From positions 131,501-195,500 of the forward strand of contig NZ_JTGN01000001.1 in assembly GCF_000797495.1 (NCBI RefSeq): a stretch of DNA of 64,000 nucleotides. The letters run 5' to 3'. The position numbers and the translations under genes were made by a program. This stretch comes from Robinsoniella peoriensis. Lineage in GTDB: Bacteria > Bacillota > Clostridia > Lachnospirales > Lachnospiraceae. The notes under the pieces were generated by a model that was not told where the DNA came from, searched no databases, and was given only the letters and a program-made list of their open reading frames with translations. Below, piece by piece: positions 55,511-63,629 of the stretch; the first letter of the stretch is position 1; the number at the start of each line of letters is the position of its first letter.

Positions 55511-55540
55511 ATCGTCCATTAAGGACAAGTCCTTATCATG

Positions 55541-55577
55541 AGGATAACTACCTAACATGGGGCGGTTATTCCTTTTT
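55541..55577 (+). terminator. Terminator of the toxin mRNA
   Basis: AGGATAAC (55541-55548) pairs with GTTATTCCT (55565-55573) with one bulged base, followed by a T run to 55577. It puts the toxin mRNA end just before the antisense promoter, so the two transcripts overlap for about 100 nt. Confidence 0.65.
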
Positions 55578-55585
55578 GTATAAAT

Positions 55586-55614
55586 ATAATATCACCTGTG
55601 AGTCTATTTGTCAA
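55586..55614 (-). promoter_or_regulatory. Promoter of the antisense RNA
   Basis: TTGACA (55609-55614) perfect, 17-bp spacer, TATTAT (55586-55591) on the minus strand. Stronger match than the toxin promoter, as expected when the antitoxin RNA must be in excess. Confidence 0.85.
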
Positions 55615-55642
55615 ATGCCGAACAACACTTTATAAGGTCCTT

Positions 55643-56185
55643 TTATTCCTCAATCTCCGGCATCCTTTTAATCCTGACATCCGTAAAAATATCATACTCA
55701 TCATAGCAATGCGTACTAAATTCACTGATGACTGCTCCTTTTTCCCCTGCCTGGAACCAGTGCCTGGTATTGGGATACAGGGTATATTGTTCCCCCTCTT
55801 TTAAGCAGATTTCATGAAACACGGTAAATCCTGGCTGATCCGGTAATATTTTTGCTTTTATATCCTCCGTGGCATCCCCTTCCACATATAGGTAGACCTC
55901 TCCTTTCCTGCATCGGAAGGTTTCTTCTTTGCCTTCATAATTCTCTCCTACCGATGGATGAAGATGCTCGGGACAGGTTTGATGAGGTAACAACACCATC
56001 TCCTTAGCACAGCAGCGGTCCGTATTTACATACACAACGCTTTCCAAACCAATTCTATAGATATCATTTAATCCGAAATCTGCCACTTCAATCTGCTCCT
56101 CCTCATCCGGGGTCAGAACAATATTGGCTTCTTTAAAATATTTTAATGCCTCTTCTTTCACTTCCTGATAAACTTTTCTATTCAT
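55643..56185 (-). CDS. D-lyxose isomerase-like cupin (YdaE/DUF1498 family)
   Basis: 180 residues from ATG 56185 (AAAGGA 7 bp upstream). Cupin metal ligands are visible in CPEHLHPSVGENYEGKEETFRC (two His and a Glu) and the later His in PNTRHWFQ; the end SEFSTHCYDEYDIFTD is characteristic of D-lyxose ketol-isomerases, which interconvert D-lyxose/D-xylulose or D-mannose/D-fructose. Divergent from a ROK regulator across a 345-bp gap. A role beside alpha-mannosidase (mannose to fructose) is plausible but inferred. Confidence 0.85.
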   Translation of the reverse strand: MNRKVYQEVKEEALKYFKEANIVLTPDEEEQIEVADFGLNDIYRIGLESVVYVNTDRCCAKEMVLLPHQTCPEHLHPSVGENYEGKEETFRCRKGEVYLYVEGDATEDIKAKILPDQPGFTVFHEICLKEGEQYTLYPNTRHWFQAGEKGAVISEFSTHCYDEYDIFTDVRIKRMPEIEE

Positions 56186-56377
56186 ATCTCTTTCCTTTCC
56201 TGCCAAAGCCCTGTTTTAATTTTTTTCTGCTGCCTGACCATTTAAAGCCGGCGCTAACGAAGGGCAGGCTCATTGGCTGTTTTACGGTATGGCTACAAGT
56301 CCATCAGCCAAGCGGTGTGTTTAGGTGTGAACAGTAACCATTTTCTTACATACTCTGTAATTTTTACAAAATATAGG

Positions 56378-56407
56378 TTGACTGGCAATAGCGCTGTTTG
56401 CTATAAT
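56378..56407 (+). promoter_or_regulatory. Promoter of the ROK regulator gene
   Basis: TTGACT (56378-56383), 18 bp, TATAAT (56402-56407). A second TATACT lies right before the RBS but has no -35. The gap 56186-56377 shows no gene. Confidence 0.7.
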
Positions 56408-56530
56408 TAAATTAATAAATAGTTTTTATTTATATACCTGTTTACTGGTACAAAGATTTGTTGGTATCTATTTTGTAAATATATTTTACTATTTTTTGAT
56501 AAATATCTTATACTAAAGGAGGGTAATATC

Positions 56531-57715
56531 TTGCGTAAAGGAGTTAACCACACAGATGTCAAAAATACAAACCGCGGCATTATACTGCAGCTGATTGCTT
56601 CCGGAAGAGACTATTCCAGGGCGGCTATTGCCTCTAAAATTCATTTATCTAAGATGACCGTGACAAACATTGTGAATGAACTGATTGAGGAACGCTATGT
56701 CTGTGAATCACAAATTGAAGAAAATACCAATATTGGAAGAAATCCGGTTCAGCTGGATATCGCACCGGATGCCCCTAAGGTAATTGGCATTTACCTTTCC
56801 AGGGATGCGGTTCACTGTATTCTTACCGAGATCACCGGCAAGATTTTATATCACCAGTTTACCTCTCTGTGTGAAGAGACAGCTAATTCTCTCACACAGA
56901 AAATCATAAAGCTTATTCAGGATGCAGCTTCCGTGACTACTGATACCATCCTTGGAATCGGTGTCTCCTCCATCGGACCTCTGGATGCTGAAAAAGGAGT
57001 CATTTTAAAGCCTACAAATTTCTTTCATATCTCTGACTATTCCATTAAAGCTATTCTGGAGGACTGCTTCCAGATGCCTGTATTTGTCAATAATGATATG
57101 AATGCTTCCGCACTTGCGGAAAAGCTGTTCGGTATGTGTATGGATACGAAGAACTTTGTCTACCTTGGAATCTCCAATGGCATCGGATCGGGCATCATAT
57201 CGGATGGGAAGCTGTTTCAGAACAAAAGCGGCTTTGTGGGAGAAATCGGACACATGGGCATCTACTATGACGGCGCTCTGTGTTCCTGCGGAAGAAGGGG
57301 CTGCCTGGAGGCCTATATCAATATGCCGGTCATACTGGAGAAATTACGCCTTGCAAGCAATAACCCTGCTCTTACCTGCTCCGATTTTGTAACTGTGGCA
57401 AAACAGGAAGCATGCCATGCTGTTTTCCAGGATATGGCTGAAAAACTTTCCTATGCAATTATCAATGCCTGCAACATGATGGACCCTCAGATCATCATCC
57501 TTGGGCATGAAGGTTACTACCTGCCGGATTCTTATATAGAATACATCCAGCAGGAAGTAAATGCCAAGATACTTGCCGCAAGCCATAAGTACATTTCCAT
57601 CAGAAAATCCAGCTTTGCCATGAAAACTCCCATTATCGGCAGCGCCTGCTGCCTGTTAAACGAATTTTTTGCCGGGAATTTCTTTACTTCCAATCATCCA
57701 AAGGGCAGCCGTTAA
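56531..57715 (+). CDS. ROK-family transcriptional regulator (NagC/XylR type)
   Basis: 394 residues with a TTG start; GGAGGG lies 7 bp upstream and no better start exists. N-terminal winged helix (AIASKIHLSKMTVTNIVNELIEERYV) followed by a sugar-kinase-like ROK domain: ATP-loop remnant, VNNDMNASALAE, and the zinc motif GHMGIYYDGALCSCGRRGCLEAY. These proteins repress sugar genes until a sugar or sugar phosphate binds. Divergent from the lyxose isomerase-like gene and convergent with the URO-D-family gene, whose 3' end it overlaps by 32 bp. Confidence 0.93.
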   Translation: MRKGVNHTDVKNTNRGIILQLIASGRDYSRAAIASKIHLSKMTVTNIVNELIEERYVCESQIEENTNIGRNPVQLDIAPDAPKVIGIYLSRDAVHCILTEITGKILYHQFTSLCEETANSLTQKIIKLIQDAASVTTDTILGIGVSSIGPLDAEKGVILKPTNFFHISDYSIKAILEDCFQMPVFVNNDMNASALAEKLFGMCMDTKNFVYLGISNGIGSGIISDGKLFQNKSGFVGEIGHMGIYYDGALCSCGRRGCLEAYINMPVILEKLRLASNNPALTCSDFVTVAKQEACHAVFQDMAEKLSYAIINACNMMDPQIIILGHEGYYLPDSYIEYIQQEVNAKILAASHKYISIRKSSFAMKTPIIGSACCLLNEFFAGNFFTSNHPKGSR

Positions 57716-58829
57716 ACTCGGCTGCTGCTTCTGCCATGGCCCTTACATTTTCAACAGGAGTATCGTAAAACATATAATCGCTGGCTGCCAGAATATGCTT
57801 TCTGCCCAACCTCTTTGCCGTTTCCAAAATTCTAAAACTTATTTCTTTAATCTCCCCGGGCGTCCCCAACAGCAGTTTATCCAGACCGATATTTCCTCTG
57901 GTACAGATCTCAGGGTCTAATTTTAAGAATGCATCTTCAATGGATTTTACATTTCCAACCGGCTCTTCTGAGAGAGTTTCAAACAAATCAATCCCCATTT
58001 CATTATAAAACCCAAGAGACAGCATGGGCTCAATCTTTGAACAGATATGGGTATATACCAGCAGGCCGTTTTTATGAGCCATTTCGGTTACAATTTTTGA
58101 GTATGGTACCAGATAATCCCGGTAATATTGGGGTGATATTAATTCCGAACCGGGACCTCCCAGAAAAACAAAGTCAGCACCTCCTTTTGCAACCGCCAAA
58201 ATCAATCTTTCGTCAAGCTCTAAGATTTTATCCATCAGCCTTTTAAAAATCTCCGGGCAGGTAAGGGCAAACACTGCCGTATCCACCGTATTGGGAAAAC
58301 ACAACAGTTCATAGGGCTGCATCGGCCACTGAAGATCCAGTGCACTGTCTTCTCCCACTATTTCCCGTATGTGCTTGACTCCGTCTGTAATGGTTGAAAA
58401 ATCTTTCACCTCCAACAGGCAGTCCAGATAATATTCAAAGATTTCCAGTTCTTCTTCTTCCGTGATAAAATATTTTACCGCCATAGCTCCCTTTCCTTCA
58501 TCTTCTATAATTTCTGAAGTAAGAGTTCCAAGAGCTGTCATTAGCTTTTTATGGGTAATCTTTCTGTCCGCTGTATTTCCATGGGCGGACATATTTTCCA
58601 TCACCAGCTTTGGGGTGAGTTCGTGCAGCTGCGGAAGTTCATAATTGTACAGAGGGATTACATTAAACATCTCCCAGGCTTTTCTGGTATCTTCAATGGT
58701 AGTATCCCCTATCCAGGTTTTATTTGCAATCTTGGTATCAAATCCGGCTCCTGCCCCTATCTGCGGCGAGCATAAAAATCTCTGCCCGCCGTTTTTCACA
58801 TAATCAATTAAAATCTCTCTTTTTGTCAT
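57684..58829 (-). CDS. Uroporphyrinogen-decarboxylase-family protein (methyltransferase-like)
   Basis: 381 residues from ATG 58829 (AGAGGA 6 bp upstream). URO-D TIM barrel; contains H261 and C263 in YTHICSK, the first part of the HxC zinc site used by MtaA/MtbA-type corrinoid methyltransferases, which bona fide HemE lacks. So it is probably not a haem enzyme. Proteins of this group occur in sugar-catabolic loci of Firmicutes with unknown function. It begins 54 bp after the GH38 gene and is probably cotranscribed with it. Its stop codon lies within the convergent ROK gene. Confidence 0.75.
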   Translation of the reverse strand: MTKREILIDYVKNGGQRFLCSPQIGAGAGFDTKIANKTWIGDTTIEDTRKAWEMFNVIPLYNYELPQLHELTPKLVMENMSAHGNTADRKITHKKLMTALGTLTSEIIEDEGKGAMAVKYFITEEEELEIFEYYLDCLLEVKDFSTITDGVKHIREIVGEDSALDLQWPMQPYELLCFPNTVDTAVFALTCPEIFKRLMDKILELDERLILAVAKGGADFVFLGGPGSELISPQYYRDYLVPYSKIVTEMAHKNGLLVYTHICSKIEPMLSLGFYNEMGIDLFETLSEEPVGNVKSIEDAFLKLDPEICTRGNIGLDKLLLGTPGEIKEISFRILETAKRLGRKHILAASDYMFYDTPVENVRAMAEAAAEFNGCPLDDWK

Positions 58830-58883
58830 ATACATTCCTCTGAACAACGCATACTGGCTTGCGCTATTCCTTAATTCGTAGTT

Positions 58884-61706
58884 TTAAAAACTGACTTTAA
58901 TGGACCGGAATGCATATTTCGGCAGGGTTACCCTTACTTCGCATCCATCCATTTCCACTGCTGTGTCTGCACATTCGTTTTCTGTCAAAGAGATAAATCC
59001 AGCCGTTATGGGTTTTTCTAAAAATTTTAGGCTTACCGGTTCTTCTGCTTCACTGCAACTGTACAATCGGATGACTACCGCGTTGCTTCCGTCTTCCGCC
59101 GCCTTCACAGAAGAAACTTTTGCATTTCCCGTAACCTTCAGGAAACATTCCCTCTGTTTTGCTTTTCCCTCATGAACCGTACAGGACAGCGCATAAACAG
59201 GATGTGAAAATAGAATTGCTTCCCTTAAAAGCTTCTCTCTGCTGTAATCTTTTTCAAAACCGATTCCAATGTTGATGTAATGCTCTCCCAGATCCGGATA
59301 TGGGTCAGGATCAAAAGAACCCCTTACCAAATCAATTAAGAGTGCCTGGTTCCCTCCCCGGTAGCCGTATTTACAATCAGACGTCAGCATCATTGCCGTA
59401 TCTCCGATTTTCGGCAGCGGCGCTCCATAGTATACAGCAGGAACATCATGCCCCAGGCCTTTTCGAACAACAGAACCCGCCGGAATATCATAGAGGTAAT
59501 CCTCCGCCTCATAGCCAAAAGGCGTATAGAACTGAAGCTGCGGAATTTTCTTATTCTTCGCTCCCGTCTCCAGCCAATCCAGTTTGATCTTATAGCGAAG
59601 CATTGTGTCATCGCCATTCAGGCTAATCTTTACTTTTAATTTGAATTTTCCATATTCCAATTCATAAGTCAGATATCGGTTCAGACCCGTTAGTTTCTTG
59701 TCAATCACTCTGACAAATGCCTGCTCATTGACATCTGTTATTCTGGAGTACCGTCCAACGATCCAGGCTGTCATCTCCTCCGTATCACTTTCTTCCACAT
59801 AGCGGAAATAAGCTGAGGGATTCTCATTGTCAATCAATTCCTTACCGCCGTTCAAGCCTGCAAAGGACAGCAATTTCATTGTTCTGGTATCGAATACTGC
59901 CCGAACCCTGTCGTTTTCCAGAATATATGCCCCATCCTCCATATCGTGGACTCTTGGATCCTGCCTTACCGGAAGCTTTTCTGACTGGGCCGGCGTATGC
60001 TTCACACAGTAAGATGCATAACCAAATGGTCCTACCTCAGCCATAAACAGCAGTTTGAGATAATGGTGCTGCCAGTAATGAAGTCCTTCTCCTTTTATTT
60101 CCCAGGGAACATCCCTTCCCATCTCATCCACAACCGTAATCTCATCCACCGGGAATTCCGGATCCCAGACAGTAATTTCCACAAGCTCTTTTCTCAAGTA
60201 CTGGGTAGTATTGAACAGCGTATAAACCCTGGTGTCTCCGCTTCCTCTGTGGGTACTGGAAAAACCAAAACGTCCGTCACCTTCATTTCCGTAACAATCC
60301 TCCGTCTGCCCGGTACCATAGCCCACACCTGCTCCTTCTGACATGGAGTCTTTTGTATCGTTTCCTCCAAATATACTGGTATCAATGCGCTCACTGATTG
60401 CCCGCATAGCCCGGTTTGCATTTGCCATGGAGATGGTCAGCGTCTCCTGGAAAAGTCCCATAGCATGTTCTCTGGTTTCTATAACCCCTGACCCTGGCAG
60501 AATGTCGTGGAACTGGTTAAACAGCACATTTTTCCATGCCCGATCCAAACGGTCCGTCAATCTGTGGTTGCCGGTTAACTGTGCACCCATGGTACAGAGC
60601 GTTTCCGCATCATATAACTTATCTTCTCCGATACGGTTTGCCATCTTGATTCTGGCCTGGGTAGTATAGCATCCCGTCAGAACATAATTTAATTCTCCTG
60701 TAACTACGGGGAACCGGTCTCTGTCCTTTTCTACGGCATGAAAGAACTCATGCATGGTTCCAAAACGAATATCCGGCATCAACGGCCAGCTGCTCATATC
60801 CATAATCCGTTCAATATCTCTTCTTGTCGGTCCGCCGCCATGGTCTCCCACACCATATACTTTTAACATGGTACTGGTATGATTCTCCCTGGAAAATTCA
60901 GGAACATTAAGCATCATGTCATATTCAATGGGTCCCAGATACCAGGTTGGTTCACGGTATACCAGTACTCTTTCCCCTGAAGGTGCTTCCCAGTTGTACA
61001 GCATATATTTATCAAAGCCTCTGCAATGGTAGTAATACTTAATTCCACCCTGATTTAAAATTTCCGGCACACATGCGCTGTGACCGAAGGTATCCGGCTC
61101 AAAATCCAGTTCCATTGCCTCTTTTGGCAGCTCCAACAAACCTGACAAATAGTTTTTGGTATACAGAATATGCCTCGCCATACTCTCCGTACCTGTCATA
61201 TTTTTGTCCGGTTCCACCCAGGTAGATGCCGTAACTTCCCATTTTCCTCTTTTAATCTGTTCTCTGATCTCCGGCAGCATGTCGGGACAATATTTTTCAA
61301 TTGCCTCATAAGTAGATGCCTGAGACTGTGAAAATGTAAAATCTTCATATTCCCGCATCAGATTCAGCATGGTCTGAAAGGTATCTATTGTAACAGACAC
61401 AGTTTCCTGATATCCCCACATCCAATTCATGTCAATATGGGCGTGTCCTGCACAGATCACACTTAATTTCTTGGCAGATTCTTTATAATGAAGCAGTTTA
61501 TTTTCCGCAGCGGCTGCTTCCTGTTTTGTGATTGCCCCTTCTTCCTTCTCCTGCTGATAGAGATGGTCAATTACTTTTGCTGCATCTTCCGGGATTTCCC
61601 CATTTCGTAACTGTATCAGGTATCCCAGCTGGGCAAGAATACGTTCTTCCCAGTAATTTTTCCCTTTTTTCTCTTTCAGTTTCAGATACTTTTCCATTGT
61701 ATTCAC
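58884..61706 (-). CDS. GH38 alpha-mannosidase
   Basis: 940 residues with a GTG start (GAAGGTG 5 bp upstream; an ATG 3 codons later has poor spacing). Zinc ligands in AGHAHIDMNWMWG (H90, D92), nucleophile D205 in DFEPDTFGHSA, and a third zinc His expected near GVGDHGGGPTRRD. The C-terminal half is the usual beta-sandwich set. No signal peptide, so it trims imported or recycled mannosides in the cytoplasm. First gene of the GH38/URO-D pair. The leader contains a decayed permease fragment. Confidence 0.93.
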   Translation of the reverse strand: MNTMEKYLKLKEKKGKNYWEERILAQLGYLIQLRNGEIPEDAAKVIDHLYQQEKEEGAITKQEAAAAENKLLHYKESAKKLSVICAGHAHIDMNWMWGYQETVSVTIDTFQTMLNLMREYEDFTFSQSQASTYEAIEKYCPDMLPEIREQIKRGKWEVTASTWVEPDKNMTGTESMARHILYTKNYLSGLLELPKEAMELDFEPDTFGHSACVPEILNQGGIKYYYHCRGFDKYMLYNWEAPSGERVLVYREPTWYLGPIEYDMMLNVPEFSRENHTSTMLKVYGVGDHGGGPTRRDIERIMDMSSWPLMPDIRFGTMHEFFHAVEKDRDRFPVVTGELNYVLTGCYTTQARIKMANRIGEDKLYDAETLCTMGAQLTGNHRLTDRLDRAWKNVLFNQFHDILPGSGVIETREHAMGLFQETLTISMANANRAMRAISERIDTSIFGGNDTKDSMSEGAGVGYGTGQTEDCYGNEGDGRFGFSSTHRGSGDTRVYTLFNTTQYLRKELVEITVWDPEFPVDEITVVDEMGRDVPWEIKGEGLHYWQHHYLKLLFMAEVGPFGYASYCVKHTPAQSEKLPVRQDPRVHDMEDGAYILENDRVRAVFDTRTMKLLSFAGLNGGKELIDNENPSAYFRYVEESDTEEMTAWIVGRYSRITDVNEQAFVRVIDKKLTGLNRYLTYELEYGKFKLKVKISLNGDDTMLRYKIKLDWLETGAKNKKIPQLQFYTPFGYEAEDYLYDIPAGSVVRKGLGHDVPAVYYGAPLPKIGDTAMMLTSDCKYGYRGGNQALLIDLVRGSFDPDPYPDLGEHYINIGIGFEKDYSREKLLREAILFSHPVYALSCTVHEGKAKQRECFLKVTGNAKVSSVKAAEDGSNAVVIRLYSCSEAEEPVSLKFLEKPITAGFISLTENECADTAVEMDGCEVRVTLPKYAFRSIKVSF

Positions 61707-61723
61707 AAATACACCTTCTTTCT

Positions 61724-61893
61724 TTAACCTTTTGTTCCGCCCTGCATGCTGAATCCCTTGGACATATATCTCTGCGTCAACACGTATAAAATAATGGACG
61801 GAAGTGCATAGATAATGGAAAATGGATTCCCTTTAACTTACCTGCACCGTCAACCCAGGCTCCCATAATTGTTGCGATCGGCAAAGATGTACT
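61724..61893 (-). pseudogene. Remnant of a carbohydrate ABC permease (MalG-type C-terminus)
   Basis: Minus-strand translation ends NPFSIIYALPSIILYVLT... then YMSKGFSMQGGTKG and a stop, the standard end of a MalG-like permease. Upstream, TIMGAWVDGAGKLKG appears in another frame, joined by a one-base shift near TTAAAGGG; an in-frame stop precedes the shift. Nothing of the remaining 220 residues is present. A deleted and frameshifted permease gene, so GH38 once followed a sugar importer. Confidence 0.7.
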
Positions 61894-61985
61894 TCGGCAT
61901 TCATATACAAAATTATGCCGTTGTTTTTTGTAAAATTGTATAATATATTTTTTTAAACATGACTTTCATTAGCGATTATAACCAC

Positions 61986-62014
61986 ATTAAAGCATAATAC
62001 AAATTAATTGTCAA
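61986..62014 (-). promoter_or_regulatory. Probable promoter of the GH38 operon
   Basis: TTGACA (62009-62014), 17 bp, TTTAAT (61986-61991) on the minus strand. Transcription would start near 61979 and run through the permease remnant, giving a leader of about 270 nt. Confidence 0.65.
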
Positions 62015-62063
62015 TGGTTTTTACTATTATAATATAAATATTTATATATTTAGAAAGAAATGC

Positions 62064-62096
62064 GATCATTTTCCATTTTCCATTCCAAAAATGATC
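62064..62096. promoter_or_regulatory. Inverted repeat upstream of the GH38 promoter
   Basis: GATCATTTT (62064-62072) and AAAATGATC (62088-62096) separated by 15 bp, about 50 bp upstream of the -35 box. A possible activator or repressor site. The rest of 61894-62296 is AT-rich and holds no gene. Confidence 0.35.
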
Positions 62097-62131
62097 AGAA
62101 ATTGTTTTTCAGCTAATGATAGGCACGAAAA

Positions 62132-62160
62132 AAGGATAAGCCAAATTCTGGCCTATCCTT
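62132..62160 (-). terminator. Intrinsic terminator after the Dabb-domain gene
   Basis: AAGGATA and GCC (62132-62142) pair with GGC and TATCCTT (62150-62160) with one mismatch, 7-nt loop; six T follow on the minus strand. It lies about 140 bp past the Dabb-domain stop. Confidence 0.85.
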
Positions 62161-62296
62161 GTACTACAGCGAACAGTTTATAAATGGCTAAATGGCTTAT
62201 GGCTCATGCCAGTTCTGCAGTAAGCCTTCTAAACGCCTGTCATGGTCCGCCCCTTTTCTTTACAAACACTATCTCCTGATACAAAGCGTCCCTTAA

Positions 62297-62590
62297 TCAG
62301 CATTCATAATCCACACAAACTTTCCCGACCGTAATTGCTTTTATATACTCTTTTATCTTCACATGCTCCGGATGTCCCTGATACGCTGTTTCCGACACCC
62401 TGTCCACAAACTCCGTATAGAGTGCAAAGTCAAATTCACCGCCATTATAATTAGCTCCCACTTCCGCTTTCAGAAGTCCCTTTATTTGCGGCTGCATATT
62501 TTGGAATTTCCGGTTCAGCTCTGTTACTATTTCTTCTGCATCCTGTTTTTTCTCTGGTTTTAACGCCCAGAATAAAATATGTTTTACCAT
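62297..62590 (-). CDS. Dabb (stress-responsive alpha-beta barrel) domain protein
   Basis: 97 residues from ATG 62590 (AGAGGA upstream; the frame extends 30 basic residues further without a good start). One Dabb domain: MVKHILFWALKPE, central FDFALYTEFVDRVSETAYQGHPEHVKIKEYI. Dimeric small proteins of this fold have diverse or unknown roles; some are cyclases or decarboxylases. It follows the aldolase gene after about 70 bp on the same strand and is likely cotranscribed. Confidence 0.85.
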   Translation of the reverse strand: MVKHILFWALKPEKKQDAEEIVTELNRKFQNMQPQIKGLLKAEVGANYNGGEFDFALYTEFVDRVSETAYQGHPEHVKIKEYIKAITVGKVCVDYEC

Positions 62591-62657
62591 AGTTCCACTT
62601 CCTCTCTTAGCATGTTTTTGATAATTGGTTTCTGTAAGATATGCGTCACGATTTCTT

Positions 62658-63590
62658 TTATGCTTTCTGTGAGCTTCCAAACAGACGCATTTTGCTTCCT
62701 ACTTCAGCCTTTATGCCGTCTATGGTATAATTAATTAATTCCGGATAACTGATGGAAGTACAGGTGCAGCCCTTTAACTGCTGCATTACCTCTTTCACGA
62801 TTCCTTCTATCAGTTCCTGGCTGTTTCCAAGATTTATCTTACGTGCTCCGCAGAGATTTTCATTAATAGTGTTGACTGCAGCTTTCGACATATCGGTAAA
62901 AATATTAACTTTACTGATTCCATTTGCCACACAGCTTCGGAAATCCTGATCCGTCAGCCCGGATCCTCCATGCAATACTAATGGAACGTCCACAGCATTT
63001 CGGATTTCCCGCAGCCGGTTTATATCCAGAACCGGTTTTATCTTATATTCTCCATGAGCTGTACCAATTGCCACAGCCAGAGCATCAATTCCCGTCCTGG
63101 CGGTAAAATCAGCTGCCTGCTCTACTTTGGTATACATTTCCTCATGCCCGTCATCACCGCCGCCTTCCGCACCGCCCACATGCCCCAGCTCTGCTTCCAC
63201 TGATACGTTCAGCGCGTGGGCTACTTTCACAATTTCTTTTGTCTGACGGATATTCTCTTCATAGGTTAGTGTGGAGCCGTCAAACATTACGGAGGTAAAG
63301 CCATAATGGATGGCCTTCATGATATATTCAAAGGTCATTCCGTGGTCAAAATGAATCGCAACCGGCACCACTGCTTCTCTTGCAAATTTCACCATAATCG
63401 GCGCGATGTCTTCGAGATTTGCGTAAGGAAGATGTGCTTCGGCAAAACCGATGATCACCGGGGAACGCTCTTCTTCTGCTATCCCTATAATTGCCCTTGC
63501 CATTTCAAGATTAATGGTATTAAACATTCCAATGCCATATCTCCGGTTCTTTGCATCTTTTAATATTTCTTTTAGTGTCACAATCGCCAT
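62658..63590 (-). CDS. Class II ketose-bisphosphate aldolase (fructose/tagatose type)
   Basis: 310 residues. Zinc-dependent class II aldolase motifs: VAIHFDHG (zinc His), VEAELGHVGG with a Gly-rich mobile loop (AEGGGDDGHEEMYT), AIGTAHGEY, PLVLHGGSGL and VNIFTDMSKA. Cleaves a ketose-1,6-bisphosphate to dihydroxyacetone phosphate and glyceraldehyde-3-phosphate. The glycolytic enzyme of Clostridia is about this length, but paralogues for tagatose, sorbose or sulfosugar phosphates look alike, so the substrate is left open. Start AGAAGGTG then ATG. It follows alanine dehydrogenase after 39 bp. Confidence 0.88.
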   Translation of the reverse strand: MAIVTLKEILKDAKNRRYGIGMFNTINLEMARAIIGIAEEERSPVIIGFAEAHLPYANLEDIAPIMVKFAREAVVPVAIHFDHGMTFEYIMKAIHYGFTSVMFDGSTLTYEENIRQTKEIVKVAHALNVSVEAELGHVGGAEGGGDDGHEEMYTKVEQAADFTARTGIDALAVAIGTAHGEYKIKPVLDINRLREIRNAVDVPLVLHGGSGLTDQDFRSCVANGISKVNIFTDMSKAAVNTINENLCGARKINLGNSQELIEGIVKEVMQQLKGCTCTSISYPELINYTIDGIKAEVGSKMRLFGSSQKA

Positions 63591-63629
63591 ATATACACCT
63601 TCTTATCTTTATTGAATTGGGGCATGAAA

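Larger units (their letters stand above)
55475..55579 (-). ncRNA. Antisense RNA antitoxin of the type I module
   Basis: Predicted from a near-perfect promoter (55586-55614) and a terminator with six U (55475-55510) on the minus strand. The RNA would be about 100 nt and fully complementary to the 3' region of the toxin mRNA, ending at the toxin stop codon. It carries its own inner hairpin AAGGA/TCCTT (55521-55534). This is the RatA/RNAII-like layout, in which duplex formation blocks translation or triggers RNase III decay. Confidence 0.8.
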
